DNA from: Zopfochytrium polystomum | Taxonomy: Eukaryota; Chytridiomycota; Chytridiomycetes; Chytridiales; Chytridiaceae | Reading direction: 5' to 3' | DNA: 64,000 bases | Assembly: GCA_025765615.1 (NCBI GenBank) | Contig: JAIVFJ010000149.1 | Location: forward strand, 99,613 to 163,612 | Shown here: piece by piece, positions 45,916-57,631 of the stretch | Layout of the letters: the number at the start of each line of letters is the position of its first letter | How positions within the stretch are numbered: position 1 is the first letter of the stretch | Program-made: the position numbers and the translations under genes | The notes under the pieces: model-generated | The model's database searches: none | What the model was told of the DNA's origin: nothing | What the model saw: only the letters and a program-made list of their open reading frames with translations

Positions 45916-48900
45916 ATGCCAGCCTCACCGAAGAGCAACCGACTCCCGTCCTCTTCCCCATCAAAGAAGCCAGGCGCCACTGCCCCCACCAAATCGACCG
46001 CTCCATCAAAAGCATCTGCCTCTGCAATGAAGCAAACAACTCTAATGTGAGTTGTTCACTCCTCCTTTCTACCCCATTTGGCACTTAAACAGTTGCAGGG
46101 GTTTTCTGTCGGGCAAAGGAAAATCAGTGGCAGCAAAGTCCGTGTCCGTTGATGAGAATCCCGGTTCTGGGAAAGCAAATTCGGATTCGTCCCTAACAAG
46201 AGAAAGTGTTGGTGGCTCTTCCAACGATGAAAAGATGCAAGTGGACGAACAGAGTGTCACCCGGAAGCGTTCTGTTGAAGTCGACGATGACAAGCGAATG
46301 TCCGAATCGGACCAGCCGATTCGCAAATGTGAGAACCGAAATTGAAGCCGGCACCTCTGACCAACTGGAGGCCTCATCAGTTAGGGCCAAAAGATTGCGC
46401 ATTGTTGAGGAGGACGATCAGGACGTTGACAGTGAAGCTGCGCAAGCCGGCGAAAAAGAGAATACCACTCCACCCAAACGCGAAGTGTCGACAATGGGAA
46501 AGTCAGAAAGACTGCATGATTCGGACTCTGAAACGGATGTTGACGAAGAGAAATCCCAACACGTTTGTTTTATCGCTCCGTGTGGTTGCATCTTACAAAT
46601 GAACGCTAGACGGCAGAGCCTGCCCAAAAGGTCAAACTCCATCCAATGTTTCTAAAGAAGGATGTTGCGGCGGACACCACGGCAAAAGTCTCGACTGAGG
46701 CAAAGGAGAGCAAGGGTAATCGAATAATCAACTGATCGGCATTAATCCTGGTGATCAGATGATCCAGTTGACGGCCCAGACGAAGATCCGACTGGGGATG
46801 CTGAGAAGAACGCTTCAAAACCAGCCGAATCGAGGTACACTTCATAATTTTTTGTAACCAACCAAAGCTGCTGAATCTGTCCGAACCGCTATCACCTTAA
46901 GTTTGGCAACATGGAAAGAAGGAGAACCGTAGGTGTCTCCTCCTGGATTTGTTTGTGCTGACATTTAGCAAGGGTTCCGTACAAAGCCTTGTGCGACACG
47001 TTTGAAATGATTGAATCCACAACGAAAAGGTATGCAAATCGTTCTTCTTCTCAAGTTAATATAGCGAAGACTGGTGATTGCGGACGCTTTGACCAAGTTT
47101 TTCCTTCTGGTTCTGAAGTTGTCGTCGGGGTCGTTTTTGGAATGCGTCTACCTTTGCTTGAACAAGGTTTGCTCTGGTCGGTGTGTTGAAAATGAAGCTG
47201 TCAATAACGTGACTGCAGACTTGTCCAGAATATGAGGGGAAAGAGCTTGGCATTGGCGAAAGTGTCCTGATTAAAGCTATTGCTGGAGCTACTGGAAGAT
47301 CTGCTGCGAAAATAAAGCAAGATTACCATCAAGTGGGAGACCTTGGATCGGTCGCGCAGGTTTAGTGTATCACGGTGACCGGGTCGTCTTTACCAAATGA
47401 ATGCAGAGTAGTAAAAAACAGCAAAAAACTCTGGGGTCATCGAAATTCTTGACCGTTAATCGTGTCTTCCAAGTACTGAAGGATATTGCTTCCGTCTCGG
47501 GTGAAAAGGTTCGCGAAGTTTGGTTTGTTATTTCTTTAAGTAACGGATGTTCAAGGCGCAACAAAGAAAAATCGACAAAATTAATGGTTTGCTTGTTTCA
47601 TGCCGGGGAGCAGAGACCAAATTTATTATACGGTAACTTCTATCCCACCTCGCTAGAACTATTTGATGGTTTTCGCTTCGTAGGTCATTAGAGGGCAAAC
47701 TCCGAATCGGATTGGCGGAAAAAAACAGTCCTTACAGCGATTGCCCACGCTGCAATCCTCAACAATGATGGTTCGTATCGTGGCGTCCTTCTCTATCGAA
47801 TCTCAATGATTGTTCAGACACCAAGAAATGGTCGAAGGAGAAGCTTGAGAAAGAACTAGAGTCAGGAACAGCCATAATCAAGCAAGTGTATTGGTTGGAC
47901 AAGAAATTTTGTGCATTCAACGTGTAATGACCTCATCAACAGCGAGTTGCCAAACTATGATAAAATCATCCCTGCCTTGATCAAAACCGGAATCCATAAG
48001 CTTCACGACCTGTGCAAATTGACTCCTGGTCTGTTCATCGTTCTACACACTATTTGGACTGAACAATTGCCAGGAATCCCTTTGAAGCCAATGCTGGCGC
48101 ATCCCACCAAAAGCCTCTCTGAAATATTGGATCGCTTTGACAATGTCAAGTTTACCTGTGAGTTCAAGTATGACGGGGAGCGAGCACAGGTACTTCTTGA
48201 ATTGACGACGAGGCCAAAACTGAAGCCCTTAGGTACACATGCTGGAGGATGGGACAGTCACTATTTTCAGTAGAAACTCTGAAAACCTATCGAACAAGTA
48301 CCCTGACATTGTCGCTCTTGTTCCGAAGGTAGAGTTTGCCCAAATGGAGTGGGACTGACCATCATTTAGGTTGTTACCAGCACTGTGAAAAGCTTTGTGC
48401 TGGATTGTGAAGCAGTCGCCTGGGACGTGAAGAAGAAGTGCATTCTTCCTTTCCAAATATTGAGCACCCGGAAACGAAAGGTCCACAGATTTCTCTCGGT
48501 GCTCTGTCGCTTACCATCGCTCCAGGATGTAGCCATTGACGACATTCAAGTCCAAGTCTGTCTCTTTGGCTTTGACCTTCTTTACCTGAACGAGAAGGTT
48601 GGTGTTCTTTGCCCAGCACTTGGCTGATTCGGTTCGCTTTATTCTCCAGCCTCTTATAACTCTCTCGCTCCGTGAGCGCCGAGACCTACTGCAGCAATGC
48701 TTCATTGAGACGGAGGGAAAATTTGCTTTCGCAAAATCGAGTGAAGGAAGCTCCGTGGAAGAGATACAGTCTTTCTTGGATGAGTCGATTGCTGGAAACT
48801 GCGAAGGACTGATGGTTAAAACATTGGATGAAGGTTCTTCGTATGAACCTAGTGTTCGATCACGGAACTGGTTAAAGGTAATTTTATTCCAGCCAGTTGG

Positions 48901-49572
48901 AGGAGTAACTCCCTTCTTTTTAAAGGTGAAAAAAGACTACCTAAATGGAGTTGGGGATTCGCTTGATTTAGTGGTCATGGGTGGCTATTACGGCCGTGGA
49001 AAACGAACAGGGTGGTTTGGAGGCTTTTTGTTGGCTTGCTATGACGAAGAAACTGAAGAGTACCAGAGCATTTGCAAGGCAAGTGCCCCAGGCAAGCACG
49101 TTGAGTGACTAACTTCTGACACGGAAGCACAGATTGCGACCGGATTCTCGGAAGATGACTTGAAAAAGCATGCGCAATTCTTCAGCGAAAATACACTGGA
49201 AGCCCCTCCGACGTACTACAAGTTCAGCGACACGCCAAACATTCGACCAGACGTGTTTTTTGCGCCAGTTCAGGTTCGACTTTCTTGCCATTGGTCGAAG
49301 TCTTCTCACTCTCGTTTCCGCGGTATGGTGAGAAGGTATGGGAGGTGAAAGCGGCGGACCTCTCAATATCCCCTGTCCATCAAGCTGGTTTGGGCTTGGT
49401 TGATCCCGCAAAAGGCATTAGTCTGCGCTTCCCCCGCTTTATCCGAATACGAGACGACAAGACCCCAGAACAAGCCACAAATAGCGAGCAAGTTGCGGAC
49501 ATGTACAGATCACAAAACTTGAATCGTGCATCAAAAACAGGAGGTACAGCAGATGATGATTTGGAGTACTGA
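45916..49572 (+). CDS. LIG1: DNA ligase I (ATP-dependent), one +1 frameshift
   Basis: Twenty-two exons; the first is 45916-46046 and the last 49336-49572. Introns are 37-67 nt and all phases agree once one base is discounted. About 872 residues. The N terminus is low-complexity with a PCNA-binding QTTLMGFL motif. The helical DNA-binding domain follows ([28 protein letters not shown]). Then the nucleotidyltransferase core has KYDGER (catalytic Lys), [37 protein letters not shown] and NWLK...KKDYL, and finally the OB domain ends [15 protein letters not shown]. It seals nicks in replication and repair. Exon 12 (47684-47770) has seven A (47719-47725) where the conserved GLAEK-TVLTAI needs six. 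Intron 20 is GC-AG. Exon 6 is 27 nt. Confidence 0.92.
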
Positions 49573-49671
49573 CTGAATTGCGCGGAGGGACTACTTTGTG
49601 TTCGCTTCAAGAGGTGGCAATTTATTCAATCCTCTACTCCAAATTTGCCTGAAATAAAAGTGCTCGTCCCA

Positions 49672-51048
49672 CTACCGCGAAAACTGACCCTGCTCAATCT
49701 TTTCAAAATGCTTGCGAGCCGACCCAATATTCAGTAAAGTTGCCGCGGATTCTAGCAAAAAGTATTTCATTAGCTCACAAAGCGTGAAAATCGCCAACTT
49801 ACGGACGGTGAGATCCGACATTATCACCATAGCAAACATATTCGGCGTCAAGACATCCACAAACGCAGCAAAGCCCTTCCCGCGGACTTCCATGCTCTGG
49901 AATTGCGCTTGTGTTCGCGAGCACGAGAGCTTGAAGTTTTTGATAATATTGGAGATCTTCTCAAACCGATGTGTGTCGAGTTGGAGACCGGTGGCCGCAG
50001 TGGAGGCCGTCGGGACAACAGCTCCGTCTTGCTTGCCGGTTGAGGCGGAGGCGGAAGATGCTTGGCAGATTACGAGGAACGTAGTGCGCTCGAAAAGGAC
50101 GATTTCCTCAGCATCGCAGATTTGTCGGAAGTTTTCGAGGTGAGATTCCAGATGCTTGACATTAGGAATAAGCGAATAGACAATCGCACTCCAGGCCTGA
50201 TAGTAGATCGGGCAAACTGTGAGAAGGATGAAGCAACAGACTAAAGCGAGATGAGGTTGCTTCGTACTCTATATAGCGTTTCATCCCAAATTGATGTTGG
50301 GAAGCAGGTCACAGACAATGGCTGAGAACGACGCTTCAGGTCCATTTCTCGAGTGCGGAACAGCTGTGAATCACCAAAATTCAAGTTGGAATGTGAGCAA
50401 ATGACGCTCGGTAGCATACCTCCAGCCGACTGTTTTCCGGCATTAAATCCATCTTGTGAATTAGACAGAATACTTTGGCGTCTTTTGAATTATTCATGAT
50501 GGACTCGATGCAGTTCTGGTAGTAGTACAAGTCTTTCTCTGTGTCGCGAGATTCAACATCGAACACGAAAATCAGGACCTCGACATTCCGGAACATGTGG
50601 TCGCGTTGAGAAGTAATGTAGCTCTCCATGAACACTTCTTGCCTGGAAACATATTCGTCGTCAGATGGAACGCAAGCTGGCAAAACAAGCATATTTACCC
50701 TCCGCAATCCCAAAGGTTTAGTACAAGATTGTTTAGAAATCGAACTTGATTATATTCCACATCGACTGAGTGCACAAGATGCAAATCATGGGGAAAGTAA
50801 GATTCACCATTAAGGCTTAATAGTTACTGACTTGTAGCCGCGAGCCTGCGGGCGTCTCGTGCGATGTAATTTGCGAAGATGATGGATCTCATGGATGTCT
50901 TCCCTGAGCCACTGCGGCCCATTAATAGAACCTGGTTTCGCGAGTTACATCGTAACGCGATCTTTCAAAAAAGTCCTGATCGAAGCCTCTGCGTTCCATG
51001 GCAAGAGGGTGCCAGGGACGTTGAGGTGGTGCTAACCTTCTTCTTCAT
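49672..51048 (-). CDS. GTR1: Rag-family small GTPase, Gtr1/RagA
   Basis: Seven exons: 51048-51037, 50931-50832, 50765-50699, 50642-50420, 50363-50268, 50196-49803 and 49751-49672. Phases agree; 323 residues. Begins [20 protein letters not shown] (P-loop). Then come [24 protein letters not shown] (switch II), [13 protein letters not shown], the base-recognition [24 protein letters not shown] and a C-terminal roadblock-like region ending [15 protein letters not shown]. Gtr1/RagA pairs with Gtr2/RagC on the vacuole and activates TORC1 when amino acids are present. The first exon codes only four residues. The start is 42 bp after the exonuclease stop. Convergent with ligase, 99 bp between stops. 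Confidence 0.93.
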
Positions 51049-51090
51049 CGCGTCGAATCACAGGGCGGTGGCAATGTTCTTTGTTGTTTT

Positions 51091-52360
51091 TTATTCAATT
51101 TTTGACAAGTGCTTCGGGTAGAAGCGCAGCAACATGGGTAGCTCACGGGCAGACGGGTCGGAGCCATCAGCTTCACTCGACCATCGCATGTGGCTAAACA
51201 GTGGGCAACTTGGATCGAAAATGCGAACGAGCACCGGCACCTTTGTCTGCGACGGAGAATCTTTCTCCACAACGATTCCCTCACCCACAATGGACGGCTC
51301 CCCGTCTCGGCTCTCGTAAAGAACGTGAACAGCCTCACCAGGCTTCAGACTCGGATGCGATGAAAGTTGCTCTTGTACAGCTGAATTCGAAAGGATCGTC
51401 TCCGAGAGATTGCCCTCATTGCCGCCATGCACCCTGCTCTGCTCCTCGAACCGCTTCAGGGCCATCCAGACATCCCACGACGCTGCAACATCTTTTGCAG
51501 CATAATCAACCTGTTCTGGCGAGAGAAGAGTGCTCTCCCATTTGCTGAAGCGCTCGGCAGCCGAGGCTCGGGACTTGGCAGCCGAGATCCTCGAAAGCGT
51601 GGCCGTGACGGATGTGCGATAGTTTCGCGCTTTGGCGATCGCGGCTGCAATCTGACGGCTGTCGACGTCCGGCTTCGTGAGATGCTGATGAAGAAGCTTT
51701 GCCACCATAAGGCGAAGCGGAGGGTTTGCCACATTGGTAATACAAAGTCGCTTGCACTCCTGTCCCAATTCAATTACACCAATGGCGTCGCGGAATGAAG
51801 CGGGAGCAAGCTTTGGTGCAATAGTTTTGTTTTCTTGGTCAACGAGGTAGGGTCGAATCCGGGGAGGAACCGTGTCGAGTGCAGCAGGCAACGAAGAAGT
51901 GGAAAGTGCCTCGACTCGGGCAATAGTGGTTCTGAGAATGCGGCGGATGTCGCTGGCGACGTTGCAGCCGACTTTCTTTAGATTGGTGTCGCACAGGAGA
52001 GGAATCACTCGCTGAAGAGAGTTCAGCCCAAGCGATTGGAGCTGGATGAGAGAAAGAGGGGCTTCAAACGAACGGTTAAGGCTGCACAGGATTTACCTGA
52101 ACGACAAGAACTGTATCGCGAGCACAAAGCTGCATCACCGCAGCACCGGGAGACCCAATGTGCCATTCAGCATCGACAGCGACAGCATCCCCTGGCCTGG
52201 ACGAATGAAGCAGTGCGTCAATGCCAGTTTCAAAGTCTTTGTTGGAAGTGACGACGTGAACGGCGGTGTTTGAGTCAATTTCGTATGGCGGTAGAAGACT
52301 GTAGTCTGGAAGGGCGACACGAGATGCTGAAAAAGATCGTCTGAGAAGCGACGAGGTCAT
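51091..52360 (-). CDS. DEDDy 3'-5' exonuclease, probably mitochondrial
   Basis: Two exons: 52360-52097 and 52041-51091; phase 0; 404 residues. The start MTSSLLRRSFSASR looks like a classic mitochondrial presequence; an earlier in-frame ATG at 52474 (MLRTPPTNIVSR) is an alternative. Exo I is VAVDAEW, with AVMQLCARDTVLVVQ after it. KKVGCNVASDIRRI fits Exo II and DYAAKDVAASWDVW fits Exo III, as in WRN/RNase D-like enzymes. A stretch of roughly 110 residues is inserted between Exo II and Exo III, and about 110 residues follow Exo III (HVLYESRDGEPS, VPVLVRIFDPSCPLF). DNA or RNA substrate cannot be decided from sequence. Confidence 0.78.
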
Positions 52361-53260
52361 TGATGTTGGCCCTTTTACGGTTGCCTGGTAGTGCCCCGGG
52401 AGAATCCACGGTACTTGGAGGCGAAGGTTCACCCACGGACGTGATACAATGTTGGTTGGAGGTGTCCGCAACATGCTTGATTTGCGAAGAACGCCGGTAG
52501 ATAGAATGCGTGGTGTGTCAGTGTCCTTGTGTGTAAGTGTGCTCCAAGACAGGGACTGTTTGTGGTGGTCTCCCACCGGGCATTTAACCTTGGATCTTGG
52601 ACCCACGCCAATTGGCCGACAATACGCACAGGCTGGTCGAGAGGAGCGATCTTTTGCTTGTCTGGGGAGATGTTACCGACGAGACAGGACAAGCGCGACC
52701 GGACAGGGTTGAGATCCCTTCCGGTTGCCGTGTCGTCTCCCTCCTCTCCTGTCTTTTCGCGGACGGCCTTGTCCGTGCTTCTGTCTTTTCGTCAGACAAG
52801 TCTCTCCACCACTGTCTTTCGCCTCACATGTTACCACTGACTGATTGGAGTCCTCAAAAAAAAGAGTTGTGTTACGAAGAGTCAAAGAGGGCCCCGGCTG
52901 TTCCTCTGTTTTTTTTTTGGTTTTTTTTTTTCACTTTTCTTTTTGTACACAAGCAAGAGAGCAAAAAAAGAGGTTTGATTGAAGTCGGCGGGATAGAGAG
53001 CTAGAGAACGCCGTCAAGAAGCCGTAACATTCGTCGCTGATGTGTCAACTTCCGATTCCGATTCCAAAAACAAACCTATTTTGACAATCATCAAGGGGCG
53101 CGAATTTGCAGCAGCAATTTAATATAAGTAAGGCCTCGGAGACGGGACACGGTTTGCCATAGGGCAAATAGCGCTCCCACCGAGTGGTGAATGAAAAGAG
53201 GAAAAGAAAATGAAGGAAAACAAAACAAAGTAGAGGGCAACACACCCAGAGAAAGTCCAG
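52361..53260. other. Intergenic, about 900 bp
   Basis: T-rich tracts near 52910-52950. An open frame on the plus strand (52597-53004) has Phe/Leu runs from those tracts and no recognisable domain. No gene supported. Confidence 0.5.
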
Positions 53261-56200
53261 CTATACAAACCCATTCTCGATCAACATTCTCGCCGCCCTT
53301 TCCTCCTCACGCTCCTTCGGCTCGAGGTCCAATGAAAGCTTGTACAAAGATGCTTCGTCCTTGATCTTGCGGAACTGCTGGCGTAAAAAGCTTTGCACCT
53401 CAGGTGCGGGGGTCAACGCATAGGGAACTGACTGGAAAAATAGCGCCGAGCGGATGATTGCTCCGACTTTGGCGCGTTTCGCAAAATTGACTATTTGCGG
53501 TCCCGGCGTCGACGAGGTTGACATGCTCACTGAATCCGTTAATGGTTGGCCGTATTGCAAGTGCCCATGTGAAGGTACAGTGGCCGGGCTCATTGGTCCA
53601 TCTCCATACATACCAGCACCGACGTGCTGCGGCGCGTTTTCAGAACCATGAACGCTTTGCTCCTCGTCAACACCAGTGGGGGCTCCGATGCAAGCCTCTA
53701 GCTGCAACAAGTCTGCTGTTCCATCGTACGTAAATGTAAGATCGGTCAAGAATACGCCAAGAAACGGAACGCATCCGGAGGGCGTTGGTATCATTCCTTG
53801 ATTCTGATGCTGATGGTTGTGAAAATGGTGATGCTGGTTGGCTATGGTCCGAATATACTCGCGGTATCGGGAATAGTTCTTCGACGGCTCCATTACCGAT
53901 TTCAAATGCTCCAGTACTTGGTGCTGTTTCACAGGTAGGTGCGACCAAGTTCGCTTCAATCGATGAATAGGAGCGATTGTGAGCCCAGCTAAAATGGAGA
54001 CAAGCGTGTTGAAGTTGTTCAGCATCAGGCATTTCTGGAATTTAGTGGAGGTTGGTTAATACTGTTTAAAACACAAATGGGCGGTCTGACCTCGGCAACA
54101 GTAATAAAATACTTCAGGGTGATAGCCCTTTTCTTCACGTCCCTTTCACTGGTAACGCAATGCGCGACCCAACCACTCATTAAGTTGGACAGCTTGAACA
54201 TAAATTTCACATTCGCAGCGATCTCAGGCGAACTTTCATCACCCCAAGCCTTATCCAGCAGCTCCCAAGGTAAAATACGATCGAATTCTTCGGACTCTAT
54301 AAGAGTGAGCTGTCGAGCCGTCTCAAGGGGGTCAAGATCCAACAGCTTCAGTTTTCTCATCTGAGACGCCGAGGGAAGAATTGGTTTGGGCGGTGGGGGA
54401 AAGGGGCCGCTGGAGCTGGTTTTTGAAAACACGCTCTTGAGGCCACTTCCAAAGATTCCCGTTCCCGCATTGTCCGAGCCACCAGAGGATGTAGTTCTTA
54501 TAGATGGAGCAAGCGTGGGGGGTCTTAGTGGGGTAGTTATGGCTGAGGCGAACGAAACAATCGGGAACTTGAGGCCGTCTGGAGTTTCACGAGTTTCTAG
54601 GAGACGAAAAAGGTGCTCAGTTGCAACCGCCGGCAATGATTGCGCAAGTGTGCGATGGAAAAAGGCGCGCAGATACGAAAGTGCCTCGCGATCATCATCT
54701 GAGTCGAGACAATATGTCTCGAGCCACGAGCGAAGCACAACACAAACTCTTTGGGGAAGAAAATCATTAGGCATCATATTTTCAGATGCACTTTAAACAA
54801 ACTATTTGCTCAACCGTAAAGAACGTACTTGTCTCTGACAGGTTCCAACTTATTTCGGACCCATTGTTCCACGTCTCCCGGCGCCTCTTCTTGCAGAGGA
54901 TAGTTCAAACCAAAACGGCGTTCCAACGCCTGCATGAGCGATACGCTTGACATGAAAGATCGATAGGTCAGCAGGAAGTCGTGGAAAAAATCGACGTCTA
55001 GTTGACTGTGATGAGTCAAGTAAACAACGAGAGCCTCGACCGTCCCGCCTTTGACTCTATTTTCTTGGGTAAACCGAAGGTGGTCCGGGTGAAAGTCCGG
55101 CACATGATACCACCGCAACACATTCGACTCCGCAGGGGATGGAGGTGCACCGAATTGAGATGACGATGTCATTCGCGAAAGGTCGCCAAATGTTCCCAGT
55201 CCACGAGAACCAGAGTGGAATAGCCCATAGTCACCACCGTAGTGGTTGCTTGATTGTGTAAAAGGGATTCCCATTGCAATGGGAGGTTCTCGTGGGCTTT
55301 TACTCCCTGGATGGTGCCACAGGCTACCTTCACTGGGGCCTGATGATGAATATGAGTCATCCTGCAAAACGGAGGGTCCCTTTCCAGAAGATTCCAAGGA
55401 AGCGGCATTTGATCGAGACGATCGTGAGTTGAAGCTTAAATTCCACGAAGACGGCGAGAGCTTCCCGATCCCAGTGGTTTGTGGCGTCGGAGCTGAAAGC
55501 TGCTTTTGCTGGTGGACTTCGTACTGATGCTGCTCGCTGATAGATATTGGGTGAAAATGGGACTGCTGGAACTGGTTGTTCATGACTGGTGGATTCATAG
55601 AGGGAAGAGGGTTCGATAACACAGATGGAACGGGGTTCATGGTTGCATGCGTAGTGGCAGGGGTACGTCTATATTGTCCGTAACCACCAGAACCGCTCAT
55701 AAAACCCGCGTCGGGTTGGACAAGAGCTCTGAGCATAGTGGTAATGTCGTTCACTGCCTGGCCAATTTTTCTGCAAAGCTCTGTCACCTCCACAACCGCC
55801 GCTGGAACATTTGGCGCTTGGGAAACATTGGATGCAGTCTTTACAAGAACGGACACACTCGCGTAGACATTTGCACGAAGTGGTTCCAACGGTTCGGTTA
55901 TAATTGGGCTCACACACTGCAAGTCGTCCAGGGAGCTCAGAAATACTCCGATCGCTCGAACGAGCGATCGTACGTCACTAACAAGGCGGGCGTTGTCATG
56001 GACATATTTTTCAGGGGCTCCGTTGCTGATGCTGTGTATAGTGCTCCATAAACTGTTCGCATACTTCGACACAAGAAGCGCAAGGCGTTTAGACTCTTCT
56101 GCAGGCGATGCTGTATCATCGGAAAGTGATGTGTCGAATGGAGTGCTGGGAAAGCCATCTCCCGACGACTGGTGCGAAAGGTGGGTATTTGACCCCACTT

Positions 56201-57002
56201 CTTCATCTTTATCCCCAGACACAAAAGATTGGCGATTATTTGCAGATGGGATGTTAGGATGAACTTCGACAGTTCCGAATGGTCTTCCAACTATTGGCCT
56301 CTGGGTTTGTGGATATCCCAAATTAGGCGTCGCAGAGGAAACCTCGACGTCAAGCTCTTGAGCGGCCCGTACAAAAGCAGAGACGGTGTCGGTGACGTCC
56401 AAGGCGGCTGACGTTAGTGCTCTCACCCCGTCCTGGTTCACAGGAAGAGATGAGGAAGCCTGCTTAACAGACATTAAAAGTTTCGCCAAGGAATCGGCAA
56501 TCGCCTTGTGCTGGTTCCTCAGCTGAGGATGAGAGGAGAAAACGGGAGAATCCTGCCGAGCAGTGTTGGAGGCTGCAAGGAGAACGCGAACGGACTCGAC
56601 CACGGCGGTGGACTCAATCATAAGACGGTCACGCAAGGTAGCCTTTGCTGACCGCCGAAGTCGATCCGTGGCCAAAATGACATCGGAGAGAAGCGAGCCC
56701 CACGTTGGTCCGTTCGTGCCTTCCGAAGGTGGCCAAGGCTGAGTCGGTGAGTGCGAAGGAGACATGATCTGAAGAGCCCCCAACCCAGACGCGACGAAGT
56801 CAACATTGTTGTTGCTGTTGGGGCCGACCACCCTCGCGCCCATCGCAGAAGTTCCTCCTTGGCTGCTCATGGCTTGGCCATGACCGGCAGATGATTCGGC
56901 GGCAGCAGCTGCGGCCGTTCCCGAGCTGGTGGGGCCGCCGCCGGCGGAGGCGGTGGAGGTGGACGGCGACGACGATGACGCCCCTGCCGCTGTGGGGAGC
57001 AT
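53261..57002 (-). CDS. Ras guanine nucleotide exchange factor (CDC25-type RasGEF)
   Basis: Three exons: 57002-54829, 54748-54091 and 54034-53261; phases agree; about 1,201 residues. The front about 600 residues are Ser/Pro-rich, with a helical region (RLRRSAKATLRDRLMIESTAVVESVRVLL) and an acidic-hydrophobic segment. The RasGEF N-terminal domain starts at GGTVEALVVYLTHH and includes FFHDFLLTYRSFMSS. The catalytic domain starts at LDPLETARQLTLIE and includes WVAHCVTSE, RAITLKYFITVAEKCLMLNNFNTLVSILAGL, RLKRTW and VPFLGVFLTDLTF. It loads GTP on Ras-type GTPases. The first ATG in frame is 57002. A SNARE gene starts 629 bp away on the other strand. Confidence 0.92.
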
Positions 57003-57320
57003 CAAGTCGGTTGGGGAAGGGGCCAAGGACTGACCACGCAGGCCAGGAGACAGACAGACAGCAGGGGTCGAGACAAAAAAAAAAAAAAATTAGTGCCTAT
57101 AATCACTCAGGCAACGGGGCAAATGACTTCATCCGCCTTGTGAGCGAGGACAGACAGACAAACAGACAGACAAACGGGGTGGGGTGTGACGACAAGGATC
57201 ATCTTCCCCAAACGGCAACCAATGAATGGGATAAAATTCCCTCTGTCTGAGTGTGGAGAATCGTCTGGTCGCTCTCTCTCGCTCCCTCTTGCTCTCTCTG
57301 TCTCTCTCTCTCTCTCTCCC

Positions 57321-57412
<92 letters not shown>

Positions 57413-57631
57413 TCTCTCTCTTGGCTCTCGCTTTCTTCCTTTTTCCGCGAAGACAACCTTGCGGGTGGGAGGCGACAAAAATTGTCTTCCCAATCCCCCC
57501 CAATCCCCCAAACAAAAAACAAACTGCACGTCGCCACCACTGCCGGCCCGCGGGTCGCTCGCCATCGTGCTTCTGCCCTGAAGCCATCCTTCCCGCAGCA
57601 ACACCCACCATCCTCTTGTCAATAGTACAAA
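57003..57631. promoter_or_regulatory. Divergent intergenic region with long CT microsatellite
   Basis: CT repeats run from about 57296 to 57422, nearly 130 bp. Short A14 near 57075 and GACA repeats near 57150-57172. Lies between the RasGEF and SNARE starts, so the polypyrimidine tract is promoter-proximal for both. Confidence 0.5.

Noticed and set aside
48029..48073. Coding sequence within DNA ligase I between CKLTPG and IPLKPM
   Set aside because: Open in frame but absent from the family and bordered by GT and AG; treated as a 45-nt intron.
52597..53004. Plus-strand frame of 135 codons
   Set aside because: No domain, ends in T-run-derived Phe stretch, lies in the upstream region of the exonuclease gene.
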